Positions 46,061 through 55,052 of a stretch of 64,000 bases of DNA are shown one piece after another. Numbering within the stretch: the first letter of the stretch is position 1; every line of letters begins with the position of its first letter. A model generated the notes under the pieces. It saw nothing but the letters and a program-made list of their open reading frames with translations, searched no databases and was not told where the DNA came from. The translations under genes and the position numbers were made by a program. Origin of the DNA: Limnohabitans sp. 2KL-1 (GTDB lineage Bacteria; Pseudomonadota; Gammaproteobacteria; Burkholderiales; Burkholderiaceae_C); contig NZ_NESL01000001.1 of NCBI RefSeq assembly GCF_003063435.1, positions 682,001 through 746,000 of the forward strand. The letters run 5' to 3'.

Positions 46061-47272
46061 TTATTGGGCTTGTGTCGGGTTGGCCAGCCACTGTGTGGCC
46101 AGCTCCACCCAATACGTGCCGCCCAGTGGAATCAGGTCGTCGTTGAAGTCGTAGCTCGGGTTGTGCAAGGTGCAAGGGCCGCCGCCGTGGCCCATTTCAC
46201 GGTGCGCGCCATCGCCGTTGCTGATGAACACATACGCGCCGGGCTTGGCCTGCAGCATGTACGAGAAATCTTCCGCGCCCATGGTGGGTTCCTGGTTGAC
46301 CACATGGTCAGCGCCCACGATGCCGGTCATGACCTGGCGGGCAAAGTCCGCTTCTGTGGCGCTGTTGATGGTGGGTGGGTAGTTGCGGTGGAACTCGAAT
46401 TCGCACTGTGCGTCAAAGGCGGTGCAAATCGATTCGGCCACCTGCTTCATGCGGGTCTCGATCAGGTCGAGCACCTCGATGCTGAACGTGCGCACCGTGC
46501 CTTGCAGCTCGCACGCGTCTGGCACCACGTTGGTGGCTTCACCGGCGTGGATCATGGTGACCGAGATCACACCCGCATCCACCGGCTTCTTGTTGCGGGT
46601 GATGATGGTCTGAAAGCCCTGCACCATCTGGCAGGCGATGGGCACCGGGTCGATGCCGTTGTGCGGCAGGGCGGCGTGGCTGCCTTTGCCACGAATGACG
46701 ATTTTGAATTCGTTGCTGGACGCCATGACTGGGCCTGCGCTCACAGCAAAAGTGCCCACCGGGGCGCCGGGCCAGTTGTGCATGCCGAACACGGCCTGCA
46801 TCGGGAACTTGTCGAACAGGCCGTCCTTGATCATCTCGCGGGCACCACCGCCGCCTTCTTCGGCGGGTTGGAAAATCAAATACACCGTGCCGTCAAAGTC
46901 GCGGTGTTTGGCAAAGTGCTTGGCCGCTGCCAGCAGCATGGCGGTGTGACCGTCGTGGCCGCAGGCGTGCATCTTGCCTTGGTGCTTGCTGGCGTGGGCG
47001 AAGGTGTTGAATTCCTGCATGGGCAGTGCGTCGATGTCGGCGCGCAGACCAATGCCGCGACCGCACGCGCCACCGTCACGCCCGTGCACGATGCCCACCA
47101 CGCCCGTGGTGCCCATGCCCCGGTGGATGGGGATACCCCAGTCGGTCAGTTGCTGCGCCACCACATCGGCGGTGCGCACTTCCTGAAAGCACAGCTCGGG
47201 GTGAGCGTGGATGTCTTTGCGAATGGCCGCGATGCTGGCCGCGTCGGTGAGGATGGAGTCGATGAGTTTCAT
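46061..47272 (-). CDS. M20-family amidohydrolase (hippurate-hydrolase-like)
   Basis: This 403-residue metallo-amidohydrolase has the catalytic sites IGLRADIDALPM, MHACGHDGHTAMLLAAA and FQPAEEGGGGAREM, and a C-terminal GAEDFSYM. These mark the M20D group that cleaves N-acyl amino acids such as hippurate or indole-acetyl amino acids. The ATG at 47270-47272 gives a normal N-terminus. It is paired with the DUF2817 hydrolase 18 bp downstream, which suggests one peptide/amide-degrading unit. Confidence 0.9.
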   Translation of the reverse strand: MKLIDSILTDAASIAAIRKDIHAHPELCFQEVRTADVVAQQLTDWGIPIHRGMGTTGVVGIVHGRDGGACGRGIGLRADIDALPMQEFNTFAHASKHQGKMHACGHDGHTAMLLAAAKHFAKHRDFDGTVYLIFQPAEEGGGGAREMIKDGLFDKFPMQAVFGMHNWPGAPVGTFAVSAGPVMASSNEFKIVIRGKGSHAALPHNGIDPVPIACQMVQGFQTIITRNKKPVDAGVISVTMIHAGEATNVVPDACELQGTVRTFSIEVLDLIETRMKQVAESICTAFDAQCEFEFHRNYPPTINSATEADFARQVMTGIVGADHVVNQEPTMGAEDFSYMLQAKPGAYVFISNGDGAHREMGHGGGPCTLHNPSYDFNDDLIPLGGTYWVELATQWLANPTQAQ

Positions 47273-47434
47273 GCAATACAGTCTAGCGGGACTTCTTTGG
47301 GCGTGCCATCCCCCCTGAGCGCTTGGGGGACATGCGCCATCAGGGTTCGCCCTGATGAGTTCACGGGCATGGCACGGTTTCAAGGCCAAATGGTTGGAAA
47401 TTTCCCGGCGGCCATGGCCGGGAGATGCCTGACA

Positions 47435-49564
47435 ATGGGACATTCCAAGCTGGTTTTGCCCTTCATGACCTCTATTGATGCCTCCAACGCCGTGCGCGGT
47501 GCCTGCCCGCACGATTGCCCTGACACCTGTGCCTTGGTGACCACCGTGGAAAACGGCCGCGCCATCAAAGTGCAGGGCAACCCCGCGCATGCGCCGACCG
47601 ATGGTGTCTTGTGCACCAAAGTTTCACGCTACACCGAGCGCACCTACCATCCGGATCGCGTGTTGCAACCCATGAAGCGCATCGGCCCCAAGGGTTCGGG
47701 GCGGTTTGAGCCTGTGGGTTGGGATCAGGCGCTGGACGAGATCGCCACGCGCTTGAAAACCATCGCGGCTCGCAACCCCGAGGCCATCTTGCCCTACAGC
47801 TATGCGGGCACCATGGGCCTGGTGCAAAGCGAGTCGATCGCAGCGCGGTTTTTTCACCAGCTGGGCGCGTCGCTCTTGGACCGCACGATTTGCGCCTCGG
47901 CCGGGGCCGAAGCCCTGACGCAGACCTTGGGCAACAAGGTGGGCATGAAGGTCGAGTTTTTTGCCGAATCCAAGCTCATCGTGATTTGGGGCAGCAACTC
48001 GATTGGCAGCAACCTGCACTTTTGGCGCATCGCCCAGGCGGCCAAGCGCAACGGGGCCAAGTTGGTGTGCATCGACCCCCGGCGCAGCGAAACGGCCGAA
48101 AAATGCCACGAACACATCGCCCTGCGCCCCGGCACCGATGCCGCGCTGGCGCTGGCTGTCATGCACGAGTTGATCGTGCACGGCTGGCTCGACCAAGACT
48201 ACATCGACCGCCACACGCTGGGCTGGGACGCTTTGAAGGCCCGCGCCTTGCAATGGTCGCCCGAGCGGGCTGCCGAGGTGTGCGGTGTGCCGGTTGAGCA
48301 AATCCGGCAACTGGCTCGCGACTGGGGCACCACCCAGCCTGCGGCCATTCGCTTGAATTACGGCATGCAGCGTGTGCGCGGTGGTGGCAACGCGGTGCGG
48401 GCGATCGCGTGTTTGCCTGCCCTCACTGGGGCCTGGCGACACCGGGCGGGCGGCTTGCTGCTCAGCAGTTCGGGGCATTTCCCGGTGCGGCGGGCGGCTT
48501 TGCAGCGGCCCGACTTGCTGGGCGAGCGGCGTCCGCGCACCATTAACATGGCCACCATTGGCGACGATTTGCTGCGCCCGGCATCGCCCGCATTTGGCCC
48601 CAAAATTGAAGCCTTGATCGTCTACAACAGCAACCCGGTCGCCGTGGCCCCCGAGTCGGGCAAGGTGGTGCAGGGCTTTGGCCGCGAAGACCTGTTCACC
48701 GTGGTGCTGGAGCATTTTCAGACCGACACTGCCGACTATGCCGACTTCATCTTGCCCGCCACCACGCAGCTGGAGCACTGGGACATCCACACCAGCTACG
48801 GCCACACCGACGTGCTGCTGAACCGTCCGGCGATTGCGCCCGTGGGCGGTTCACGCACCAACACCGACATCTTCCGGGCCTTGGCCGCGCGCATGGGTTT
48901 TGACGACCCGTGTTTTGCCGAGAGCGATGAAAGCCTGTGTCGCAGTGCCATTGGCGATGCGCAAGACTTTGAGCAGCTGCTGGCACACGGCTTTGCCTCT
49001 TTGCCCGTGCCCGATGCGCCGTTTGCCCAAGGCGGCTTTCCCACGCCCTCTGGCCGCTGCGAATTTTTCAGCCAACGCTTGGTCGACCAAGGCCTGGATG
49101 GCCTGCCGGACCACCTGCCCAACTACGAGTTGGCCACGCCCGGTGGCCGCTACCCGCTGGCCATGATTTCGCCGCCTGCGCGCAATTTCCTCAATTCCAC
49201 TTTTGTCAACGTGCAAAGCCTGCGCGACATCGAAGCCGAGCCCGTGCTGGAAATGCACCCCGAGGACGCGGCTCAGCGGGGCATTGCCGACGGCGCGGTG
49301 GTGCGCGTGTTCAACGACCGGGGCACCTACCACTGCAAAGCAAGATTGAACCAGCGTGCGCGGCCCGGGGTGGTCAACGGCCTGGGCATTTGGTGGCGCA
49401 AGCTGGGCCTGAATGGCACCAACGTGAACGAACTGACCAGCCAGCACCTGACCGATTTGGGCCGAGCGCCCGTGTTTTATGACTGTCTGGTGGAGGTGGC
49501 TTTGGACACCGAATTTGCCGCCCAACGCACGGCCCCTCAAGCCCAGAAAGCCCACCATGCCTGA
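47435..49564 (+). CDS. Molybdopterin-dependent oxidoreductase (DMSO-reductase family)
   Basis: This ~709-residue enzyme starts with a 4Fe-4S motif ACPHDCPDTC plus a later Cys (VLCTKV), then the Mo-bisMGD domains (IVIWGSNSIGSNLHFW, DFILPATTQLEHWD and a C-terminal NDRGTYHCKARL). No Tat signal is seen, so it is cytosolic. The ATG at 47435 has GGAGA at good spacing; ATG 47465 is an alternative. The frame is open far upstream across the opposite-strand M20 gene, but that extension is not coding. Substrate not assigned. It overlaps the next gene by 8 bp. Confidence 0.9.
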   Translation: MGHSKLVLPFMTSIDASNAVRGACPHDCPDTCALVTTVENGRAIKVQGNPAHAPTDGVLCTKVSRYTERTYHPDRVLQPMKRIGPKGSGRFEPVGWDQALDEIATRLKTIAARNPEAILPYSYAGTMGLVQSESIAARFFHQLGASLLDRTICASAGAEALTQTLGNKVGMKVEFFAESKLIVIWGSNSIGSNLHFWRIAQAAKRNGAKLVCIDPRRSETAEKCHEHIALRPGTDAALALAVMHELIVHGWLDQDYIDRHTLGWDALKARALQWSPERAAEVCGVPVEQIRQLARDWGTTQPAAIRLNYGMQRVRGGGNAVRAIACLPALTGAWRHRAGGLLLSSSGHFPVRRAALQRPDLLGERRPRTINMATIGDDLLRPASPAFGPKIEALIVYNSNPVAVAPESGKVVQGFGREDLFTVVLEHFQTDTADYADFILPATTQLEHWDIHTSYGHTDVLLNRPAIAPVGGSRTNTDIFRALAARMGFDDPCFAESDESLCRSAIGDAQDFEQLLAHGFASLPVPDAPFAQGGFPTPSGRCEFFSQRLVDQGLDGLPDHLPNYELATPGGRYPLAMISPPARNFLNSTFVNVQSLRDIEAEPVLEMHPEDAAQRGIADGAVVRVFNDRGTYHCKARLNQRARPGVVNGLGIWWRKLGLNGTNVNELTSQHLTDLGRAPVFYDCLVEVALDTEFAAQRTAPQAQKAHHA

Positions 49565-49859
49565 ACTGAAGATTGAACGCCAACACACCTTGGGCCTGTC
49601 CGGCGCGCGCGCTGTGGCCGAACGCTGGCGAGAACAGGCTGAGCAGGAATGGGGCATGAGCTGCACGGCCGAGTCCGGCGATGCCGAAGACCGGATGCGC
49701 TTTGCCCGCAGTGGCGTGAGCGGCGAGTTGGTGGTGACCGACACGCGTTTCGACTTGCAGCTGAAACTGGGTTTCTTGCTGGGGGCCTACAGCGGCAAGA
49801 TCGAAGAAAAAATCCAGGCCAATCTGGACGCTTTGCTGGGGCCTGCGCCCTCGGCTTGA
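49557..49859 (+). CDS. Polyhydroxyalkanoic acid system family protein
   Basis: This 100-residue protein matches the PHA_gran_rgn family of small granule-associated or regulatory proteins (IERQHTLGLSGARAVAERWREQAEQEWGMSC at the front, GFLLGAYSGKIEEKIQANLDALL at the end). Its role is inferred only from the family. It overlaps the molybdopterin oxidoreductase gene, an unusual partner, so functional linkage is doubtful. Confidence 0.85.
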   Translation: MPELKIERQHTLGLSGARAVAERWREQAEQEWGMSCTAESGDAEDRMRFARSGVSGELVVTDTRFDLQLKLGFLLGAYSGKIEEKIQANLDALLGPAPSA

Positions 49860-49973
49860 ACCCGTATCGGCCGCCGGAGCGACCTCCCGCAGGGGAGGGG
49901 GTGGCTTTTGCCGTCAGCCGCAGGGGCGGCTGTCCAAAGAGGGCTGGCCGAGGTGGTTTTGAGATGTGAAAGC

Positions 49974-49992
49974 CAGCCCCTGCTCGCGAATG
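49974..49992. repeat. Second copy of the REP-like GCTCGCGAATGC element
   Basis: AGCCCCTGCTCGCGAATGC repeats the copy after ruvB (34782-34800) base for base, but the left arm here is changed (GCCAGC), so the hairpin is weakened. It lies in the gap before the lytic transglycosylase gene. Confidence 0.6.
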
Positions 49993-50016
49993 CCGGTTAT
50001 CCCTGGCTTGCAAGTT

Positions 50017-51993
50017 TCAAGGCAAATCCTTGTTCACCTCGGCCATCGGGGTGTTGCGTGGCCCCACGTTGCCCAGTCGGGCCTTGAGCGATTGCGGCTG
50101 GCGCGTCAGGATGGCGGCGTAGTTGGTGGTGTTGGACAGCACTTTCTTCACGTAGTCACGCGTTTCCTGGAACGGGATGTTCTCGGCCCAGATGGCGGCT
50201 TCAAGCACGGGGCCGTTGCGCCAGCTGCGCGGGCGACCGGGGCCGGCGTTGTAGGCGGCAGTGGCCATGGGCATGGAGCCCTCAAAGTCGTCCAGCACCA
50301 GTTTCAGGTAGCCGGTGCCAATGGCCACATTCACTTCGCGGTCGGTGATCTGCTCGGGCGTGAAGTGGGTCAAACCGATTTTCTTGGCCGTCCATTTGGC
50401 CGTGGCAGGCATGACCTGCATCAAGCCCGAAGCTCCGACGTGCGAGCGGGCGTCCATGACGAAACGGCTTTCCTGGCGAATCAGGCCATAGACATAGGCC
50501 GGGTCCAGCCGGATCTCGTTGGCCCGGCGCACCACGATCTCGCGCAAAGGCATGGGATAGCGTTGCTCAAAGTCAATGGCGTCTTTGGTGCGGTCGCTGG
50601 TGTTGATGCAGCGGTCCCACACCTGCCTTTGGCAAGCCAGATCGGCGGCTGCCAGCAGTTCACGGTCGTTCATGCCACCGGGCGTGTGCAGGTTGGTGCT
50701 GTAGTTCCACTCCCGGTTGCCTTCGGAGCGCAGGCCCAGCTGTATGGCGTACAAGGCGCGCTGCAGGCCGGGGTTGATGAGGGCGGCGGCTTTTTCTTGC
50801 GGGGTCAGGCCGCTGGGGCGCTCAGGGGCGGTGATCGGCTGGCCCAGCTCTTCGAGTGCCAGTTGCTCATAAAAACCCCGCACGCTGGCGATGCTGCGCA
50901 GCAGGCTTTGTGCCTCTTGACGCTGGGTTGTGTCTGGCACCGAAGCCATCAAGGCGCGGGCTCGCCAGTAGACCCAGGTGGGGTCTTTTTGAGATTCGGG
51001 GCTCATGGCCTGCGTGGCCGTCAAGACCTGACGCCATTGGCCTTGGCGCAAGGCAGCACGCACTTTCCAGGCCAGGAGGTCATCGTTCAGGTCGCTGTCT
51101 TTTTGCACTTTGGCAAAGTAACCGGCGGCTTCGTCCTGCAGTTTTTGCGCGGCCTGTTTGCCGATCACGCCCCAAGTCCAGTTGCGTTCTTCGGCGCTCA
51201 GCTGGATGGACCAGCGCCGGCTCAGCAAATCGGCCGCTTCGTCCGGGTCTTTGGCGGCCAGCCGGATCAGGGCCAGCACCGCCAGTTCCTTGCGGCTCTT
51301 GGTGATGGCGATGATGCGCTTGTCCAGGTATTTGGCCGGGTCGGCGTGGATCAGCGCCACTTGTTCGGACAGGCGGGGTGCTTCGATGTCGACGGCCGCT
51401 TGCGCGGCGCGTGGGCGGTTCGCGTCCATGGCGATGCGGGCCTTGCGCCACAGATCCAGGCCGTTGATCTGTTTGCCTGAGTGCAAATGCTCGGCCACGT
51501 AGGTGCAGCCGTCATCGGCTTCGCGCAGGGCGTACCACAGGCGCTTGGCCTCGTCGGCCACGTCTGCCTTGCTGTTCATGGCCTCGGTGGCCAGGGCGTA
51601 GCAGCGCAATTCGCGGTCATCGCGCATGCGGTAACGCGGGTATTCGGCGGTGAAGGTGGCCCAGTCGCGGCGTTTGCCCAATTGCAGCAACCAGTCGTTG
51701 CGCAGCCGGTCTTCGTAGTAGCTGCCGGCGTAACTGTTCAGGAAACCTCGAATTTCCGACTCGGGCGCGATGTCCAGGCGCGCGCGCATGTCCCAATAGG
51801 CGACCAGGGGTTCCAGCACATGGCCCCGGGCTTGGGGCAGCAAGTTCGCCAGGCGGTTTTTGTCGTTTTTGCGGAAGGCCTGGTGCATCTCCAGGATCAC
51901 CTCGTCGCCCTTGTTTTGCGCATAAAGCTTGGGCGCGCAGAGGCCACTCAGGACCAAGGCCCCAAGCAGTGTCAGAATCTGTGTCAATTGCAT
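50017..51993 (-). CDS. Soluble lytic murein transglycosylase
   Basis: This 658-residue periplasmic enzyme cleaves the MurNAc-GlcNAc bond to 1,6-anhydro products. A signal peptide covers residues 1-25 (cleavage near LYAQ), an alpha-superhelical U/L domain follows, and the C-terminal SLT domain carries GLIRQESRFVMDARSHVGASGLMQVMPATA with the catalytic Glu, then AYNAGPGR. The ATG at 51991-51993 starts the signal peptide and leaves only 9 bp to the divergent cyclo-ligase start. Its products feed AnmK recycling, encoded elsewhere in this window. Confidence 0.95.
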   Translation of the reverse strand: MQLTQILTLLGALVLSGLCAPKLYAQNKGDEVILEMHQAFRKNDKNRLANLLPQARGHVLEPLVAYWDMRARLDIAPESEIRGFLNSYAGSYYEDRLRNDWLLQLGKRRDWATFTAEYPRYRMRDDRELRCYALATEAMNSKADVADEAKRLWYALREADDGCTYVAEHLHSGKQINGLDLWRKARIAMDANRPRAAQAAVDIEAPRLSEQVALIHADPAKYLDKRIIAITKSRKELAVLALIRLAAKDPDEAADLLSRRWSIQLSAEERNWTWGVIGKQAAQKLQDEAAGYFAKVQKDSDLNDDLLAWKVRAALRQGQWRQVLTATQAMSPESQKDPTWVYWRARALMASVPDTTQRQEAQSLLRSIASVRGFYEQLALEELGQPITAPERPSGLTPQEKAAALINPGLQRALYAIQLGLRSEGNREWNYSTNLHTPGGMNDRELLAAADLACQRQVWDRCINTSDRTKDAIDFEQRYPMPLREIVVRRANEIRLDPAYVYGLIRQESRFVMDARSHVGASGLMQVMPATAKWTAKKIGLTHFTPEQITDREVNVAIGTGYLKLVLDDFEGSMPMATAAYNAGPGRPRSWRNGPVLEAAIWAENIPFQETRDYVKKVLSNTTNYAAILTRQPQSLKARLGNVGPRNTPMAEVNKDLP

Positions 51994-52002
51994 AGGTTGA
52001 TT

Positions 52003-52587
52003 ATGGACAAAGCTGACGCTAAAAAGGCCCTCCGGAAAGCCCTGATTGAAGAAAGGCTGAACCTGCCCGACCGCTTGGCACGTGCAGAAGCCTTGCAGCG
52101 CGTCATGCGCATCTGGCTGTTTGACCGACCCGATACCGTGATCGGGGCCTATTGGCCCATCAAGGGTGAATTTGACCCGCTGCCGGTGTTGCACCGCTGG
52201 AAGGAAGACGGTGAGTTGAACGGCGAGCCCCAGCGCCGCCGCATCGGCCTGCCGGTGGTCAACAAGCTCCACAAAACCCTCACGTTTCACACCTGGTATC
52301 CCGGCTGTGCGATGGAGGAAGACGCCTACGGCATTCCCAAACCCAAGGACACCGAAGTCATCGTGCCGACCTTGTTGTTTGTACCCTGCGTGGGTTACGG
52401 CATCGGGGGCTACCGATTGGGCTATGGCGGTGGTTTTTACGACCGCACACTGGCCACGCTGCAGCCCAAACCCTTCACGGTGGGACTGGGTTACACACAT
52501 GGCTTTGTGGACGATCTGGAGCCCGAAGACCACGACGAGCCGCTGGACGCGATCCTGAACGACAACGGGGTGGTTTGGCCGGTTTGA
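52003..52587 (+). CDS. 5-formyltetrahydrofolate cyclo-ligase
   Basis: This 194-residue enzyme makes 5,10-methenyl-THF from 5-formyl-THF with ATP. It has RKALIEERLNLP near the start, the substrate segment GAYWPIKGEFDP and the ATP loop GYRLGYGGGFYDR. Full length. It is divergent from the transglycosylase with almost no intergenic DNA, an arrangement known in Burkholderiales. Confidence 0.94.
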   Translation: MDKADAKKALRKALIEERLNLPDRLARAEALQRVMRIWLFDRPDTVIGAYWPIKGEFDPLPVLHRWKEDGELNGEPQRRRIGLPVVNKLHKTLTFHTWYPGCAMEEDAYGIPKPKDTEVIVPTLLFVPCVGYGIGGYRLGYGGGFYDRTLATLQPKPFTVGLGYTHGFVDDLEPEDHDEPLDAILNDNGVVWPV

Positions 52588-52614
52588 TGTCGGCTTGGGT
52601 TCAGTCGGGCCACT

Positions 52615-53616
52615 TCAATCGGGTGAGGCCAGAGTCTCCGGGTCAGCCACATCGCCAGTAGCCAAGCGGGTGTTGTCGGCCTGCTGGCGCAGCCAGTCGC
52701 AAAAGGCGCGCACTTCGGGACGCAGCTTGCTGCGGGGTGCCACCAGCAACCAATAAGCCAGCGGTGAGCTCAAGCGCATCTCTGGCAGCACTTCCACCAG
52801 GTCGCCGTTGGCCAAGCTCTCTGCCACCAGGGGCTGGCGTGCCAACGCCACGCCCTGGCCGGTGAGTGCGGCCTGCACGATCTGGTGGGCATAGTTGAAA
52901 TACAGCCAACGCGCAGGGGACAGGGCGGCTGTTTTGCCCGGTGCATGGGGGCTGAAGGTGTCCAGCCAGCGCTGCCAGCTCAGCCATTGCATGTGTTGGG
53001 TGCGGTAGGCGTCGCCCGCCTCGATCAGTGTGCAGCGCATCAAATCAGCCACGTTGTGGATGGGCTGTGATTTCAACAGCCATGGGCTGGCGACCACGGT
53101 CAGCTGTTCGCCAAACAGGCGCTCGGCAGCGCCGCTGATTTGGCTGGTGGCGTAGCGCAAAGCCAGATCCACATCGGTGTTGTTCATGTCCACAGCCGCG
53201 TCAGTGGCGTCGATCCGGATGTCGATGTCCGGGTGCTCGCGTTGAAACATTTCCAGTCGGGGGATCAGCCACATGCTGGCAAAAGAGGCCCAAGTGGTGA
53301 TGGACACGCTTTGGCGGCCGGTGCTCTGGCGGATTCGCCGCACCGCCGAATCGATGCGTTCCAGCGAAGCACTTGCGGACCGGTGCAACAGGCTGCCTGC
53401 GCTGGTCAGCTCCACCGAACGCGTGTGCCGCAAAAACAGCAATGTGCCGACCTCGTGCTCCAGCGCCTGGATTTGCCGGCTGACCGCGCTTTGGGTCAGG
53501 GCCAGCTCTTCGGCCGCGACCCGGAAGTTCAGGTGTCTGGCCACCGCGTCGAACGCCCGCAGGTAGCTCATCGAGATCGGACGGGTGCGGGCTGCTGGGG
53601 CGGATGAGGGGGGCAT
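52615..53616 (-). CDS. LysR-family regulator (GcvA-like)
   Basis: This 333-residue regulator has a helix-turn-helix at about residues 16-75 (YLRAFDAVARHLNFRVAAEELALTQSAVSRQIQALE) and a periplasmic-binding-protein-like effector domain. It resembles the GcvA group. It is divergent from the DUF2917 gene at 53769, a pairing common in the group, so it probably controls that gene. Confidence 0.9.
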   Translation of the reverse strand: MPPSSAPAARTRPISMSYLRAFDAVARHLNFRVAAEELALTQSAVSRQIQALEHEVGTLLFLRHTRSVELTSAGSLLHRSASASLERIDSAVRRIRQSTGRQSVSITTWASFASMWLIPRLEMFQREHPDIDIRIDATDAAVDMNNTDVDLALRYATSQISGAAERLFGEQLTVVASPWLLKSQPIHNVADLMRCTLIEAGDAYRTQHMQWLSWQRWLDTFSPHAPGKTAALSPARWLYFNYAHQIVQAALTGQGVALARQPLVAESLANGDLVEVLPEMRLSSPLAYWLLVAPRSKLRPEVRAFCDWLRQQADNTRLATGDVADPETLASPD

Positions 53617-53768
53617 GGTGGCGTCAATGATACGGGTGCAGTGCTTTTTGATTCATGCATTTGCCGCATCAATGGCGGCGAGGATTTTCATTGGACGTTG
53701 AATGCTTTGGCTTGCATCATGAATGCACCGACGCTTTTGTCGGCGTGGCGATCACCCTGGAGATGGCG

Positions 53769-54239
53769 ATGTCTGAATCCGCACTGTGCACTTTTTTGCA
53801 AGACTGTCAAAAACTGAAAACTGTCCGCTGGACAGGCACCTGGCGCTTGTCCCCTCGGCGCGCCATGAGCCTGCTGCCCCGTCAAGACAGCCAGTTGCTG
53901 ATTGTGCAAGGCACGGCATGGATCACTTGGGAAAAACCCATGGGCCACTGGGCCCGAAGCGATGGCGACCATTTTCTGGAAGCCGGGCAGATCATCGACG
54001 TGCCCGCTGGGGCCCGCTTGGTCATGGAGGCGCGCCACAGCGGTGAGACTGTGCACTTTGACTGGCGCGAAATGCCGCCGGACCTGGCGCTGCACCGCAT
54101 GCCCCATACCACCTTGCGGGAACTGCTCAGGCAATGGCTGCAAGCCTGGGGGCAGGTGGGCGCGGCCAGCGTCAGGCTGGTGCGGGGGGTGGTTCGCCCC
54201 CGGCTGGGCGGGCTGACTGCAGGTGACTTGCCCGTCTAA
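53769..54239 (+). CDS. DUF2917 domain protein
   Basis: This 156-residue protein has the DUF2917 cupin-like core: LSPRRAMSLLPRQDSQLLIVQGTAWITWE, then GDHFLEAGQIIDVPAGARLVMEA. A C-terminal amphipathic tail follows. The function is unknown. GGAG at suitable spacing precedes the ATG at 53769. It is transcribed away from the LysR regulator. Confidence 0.85.
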   Translation: MSESALCTFLQDCQKLKTVRWTGTWRLSPRRAMSLLPRQDSQLLIVQGTAWITWEKPMGHWARSDGDHFLEAGQIIDVPAGARLVMEARHSGETVHFDWREMPPDLALHRMPHTTLRELLRQWLQAWGQVGAASVRLVRGVVRPRLGGLTAGDLPV

Positions 54240-54269
54240 TGGCTTGACCGGTGGCTTGAACGGGTGTCC

Positions 54270-54305
54270 GACTGAGTGCTGGACTGAGTGCCTGACTGAG
54301 TGGGG
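54270..54305. repeat. Three 12-bp direct repeats upstream of the TetR gene
   Basis: GACTGAGTG recurs at 54270, 54282 and 54294, exactly 12 bp apart, ending 30 bp before the TetR ATG. Spacing close to a helical turn suits cooperative protein binding on one DNA face. Confidence 0.7.
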
Positions 54306-54334
54306 CCTTGGGCCATGGCTGGCAGAATGCCGCC

Positions 54335-54973
54335 ATGGCCCGACCCAAATCAGCAACCCACGACATCAAGCGCGACGCGATCCTCGACATTGCCGCGCAA
54401 TGCTTTGCGCAGCGCAGCTACCCCGCGGCCAGCATGAACGAGATTGCCACCGCCTGCGGTACGTCCAAGGCGCGGCTGTACCACTATTACGAGAGCAAAG
54501 AAGCGATTCTGTTTGACCTGCTCGACCGCCACACCCAGCGCCTGCTGGCGCTGATTGCGCAGACCGAGGCGATTGCGCAGCGCAAGAATCTGGACGAGCG
54601 TGCCACGCTGCACGAACTGGTGCGGGCATTTTTGCAGGAGTACGAAACCTCGGCCACCCGGCACGCGGCCTTGCTCAATGACACGCAGTTTTTGGGCGAT
54701 GCACCCGATCCGGCGCTGGGTGCCACGCTGGTTTCGCCGCGTGAGCTGATCCTGAATCGCCAGCGTGACATCGTGGCCGCCATGACGCGTTTCATGAAGC
54801 GCGCCTACCCCGAACGCTTGACCCCGACCAACCAGACGGCGCTGACCATGATGTTGTTGGGCATGATCAATTGGACCTTCACCTGGCTGCGCCCGGGCGG
54901 GCCGATCAGCTACGCCGCCTTTGCCGAAGAAGTGATCGGCATGCTTGAAAAAGGCCTGGGCAGCCCCGCCTGA
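54335..54973 (+). CDS. TetR/AcrR-family regulator
   Basis: This 212-residue regulator has a helix-turn-helix at about residues 12-60 (RDAILDIAAQCFAQRSYPAASMNEIATACGTSKARLYHYYESKEAILFDLL) and a helical ligand domain ending GMINWTFTWLRPGGPISYAAFAEEV. The C-terminal WTFTWLRPGG pattern resembles regulators of aromatic/CoA-ester catabolism, so it is one candidate for the missing paa regulator, but this is a guess. The next gene, an MBL-fold protein, starts 79 bp later. Confidence 0.88.
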   Translation: MARPKSATHDIKRDAILDIAAQCFAQRSYPAASMNEIATACGTSKARLYHYYESKEAILFDLLDRHTQRLLALIAQTEAIAQRKNLDERATLHELVRAFLQEYETSATRHAALLNDTQFLGDAPDPALGATLVSPRELILNRQRDIVAAMTRFMKRAYPERLTPTNQTALTMMLLGMINWTFTWLRPGGPISYAAFAEEVIGMLEKGLGSPA

Positions 54974-55052
54974 GCTGGACTTTGCAATTCAACAATCCGT
55001 AACGCATTTCGTTTAGGTAAAATTCAAGCCTTCATTGACCAGAGAGATTTCC

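Noticed and set aside
46064-47434. A 5' extension of the molybdopterin oxidoreductase frame to 1166 codons
   Set aside because: The extension is antisense to the M20 amidohydrolase, which has all catalytic motifs. The 4Fe-4S N-terminal motif of the oxidoreductase starts only after 47465.
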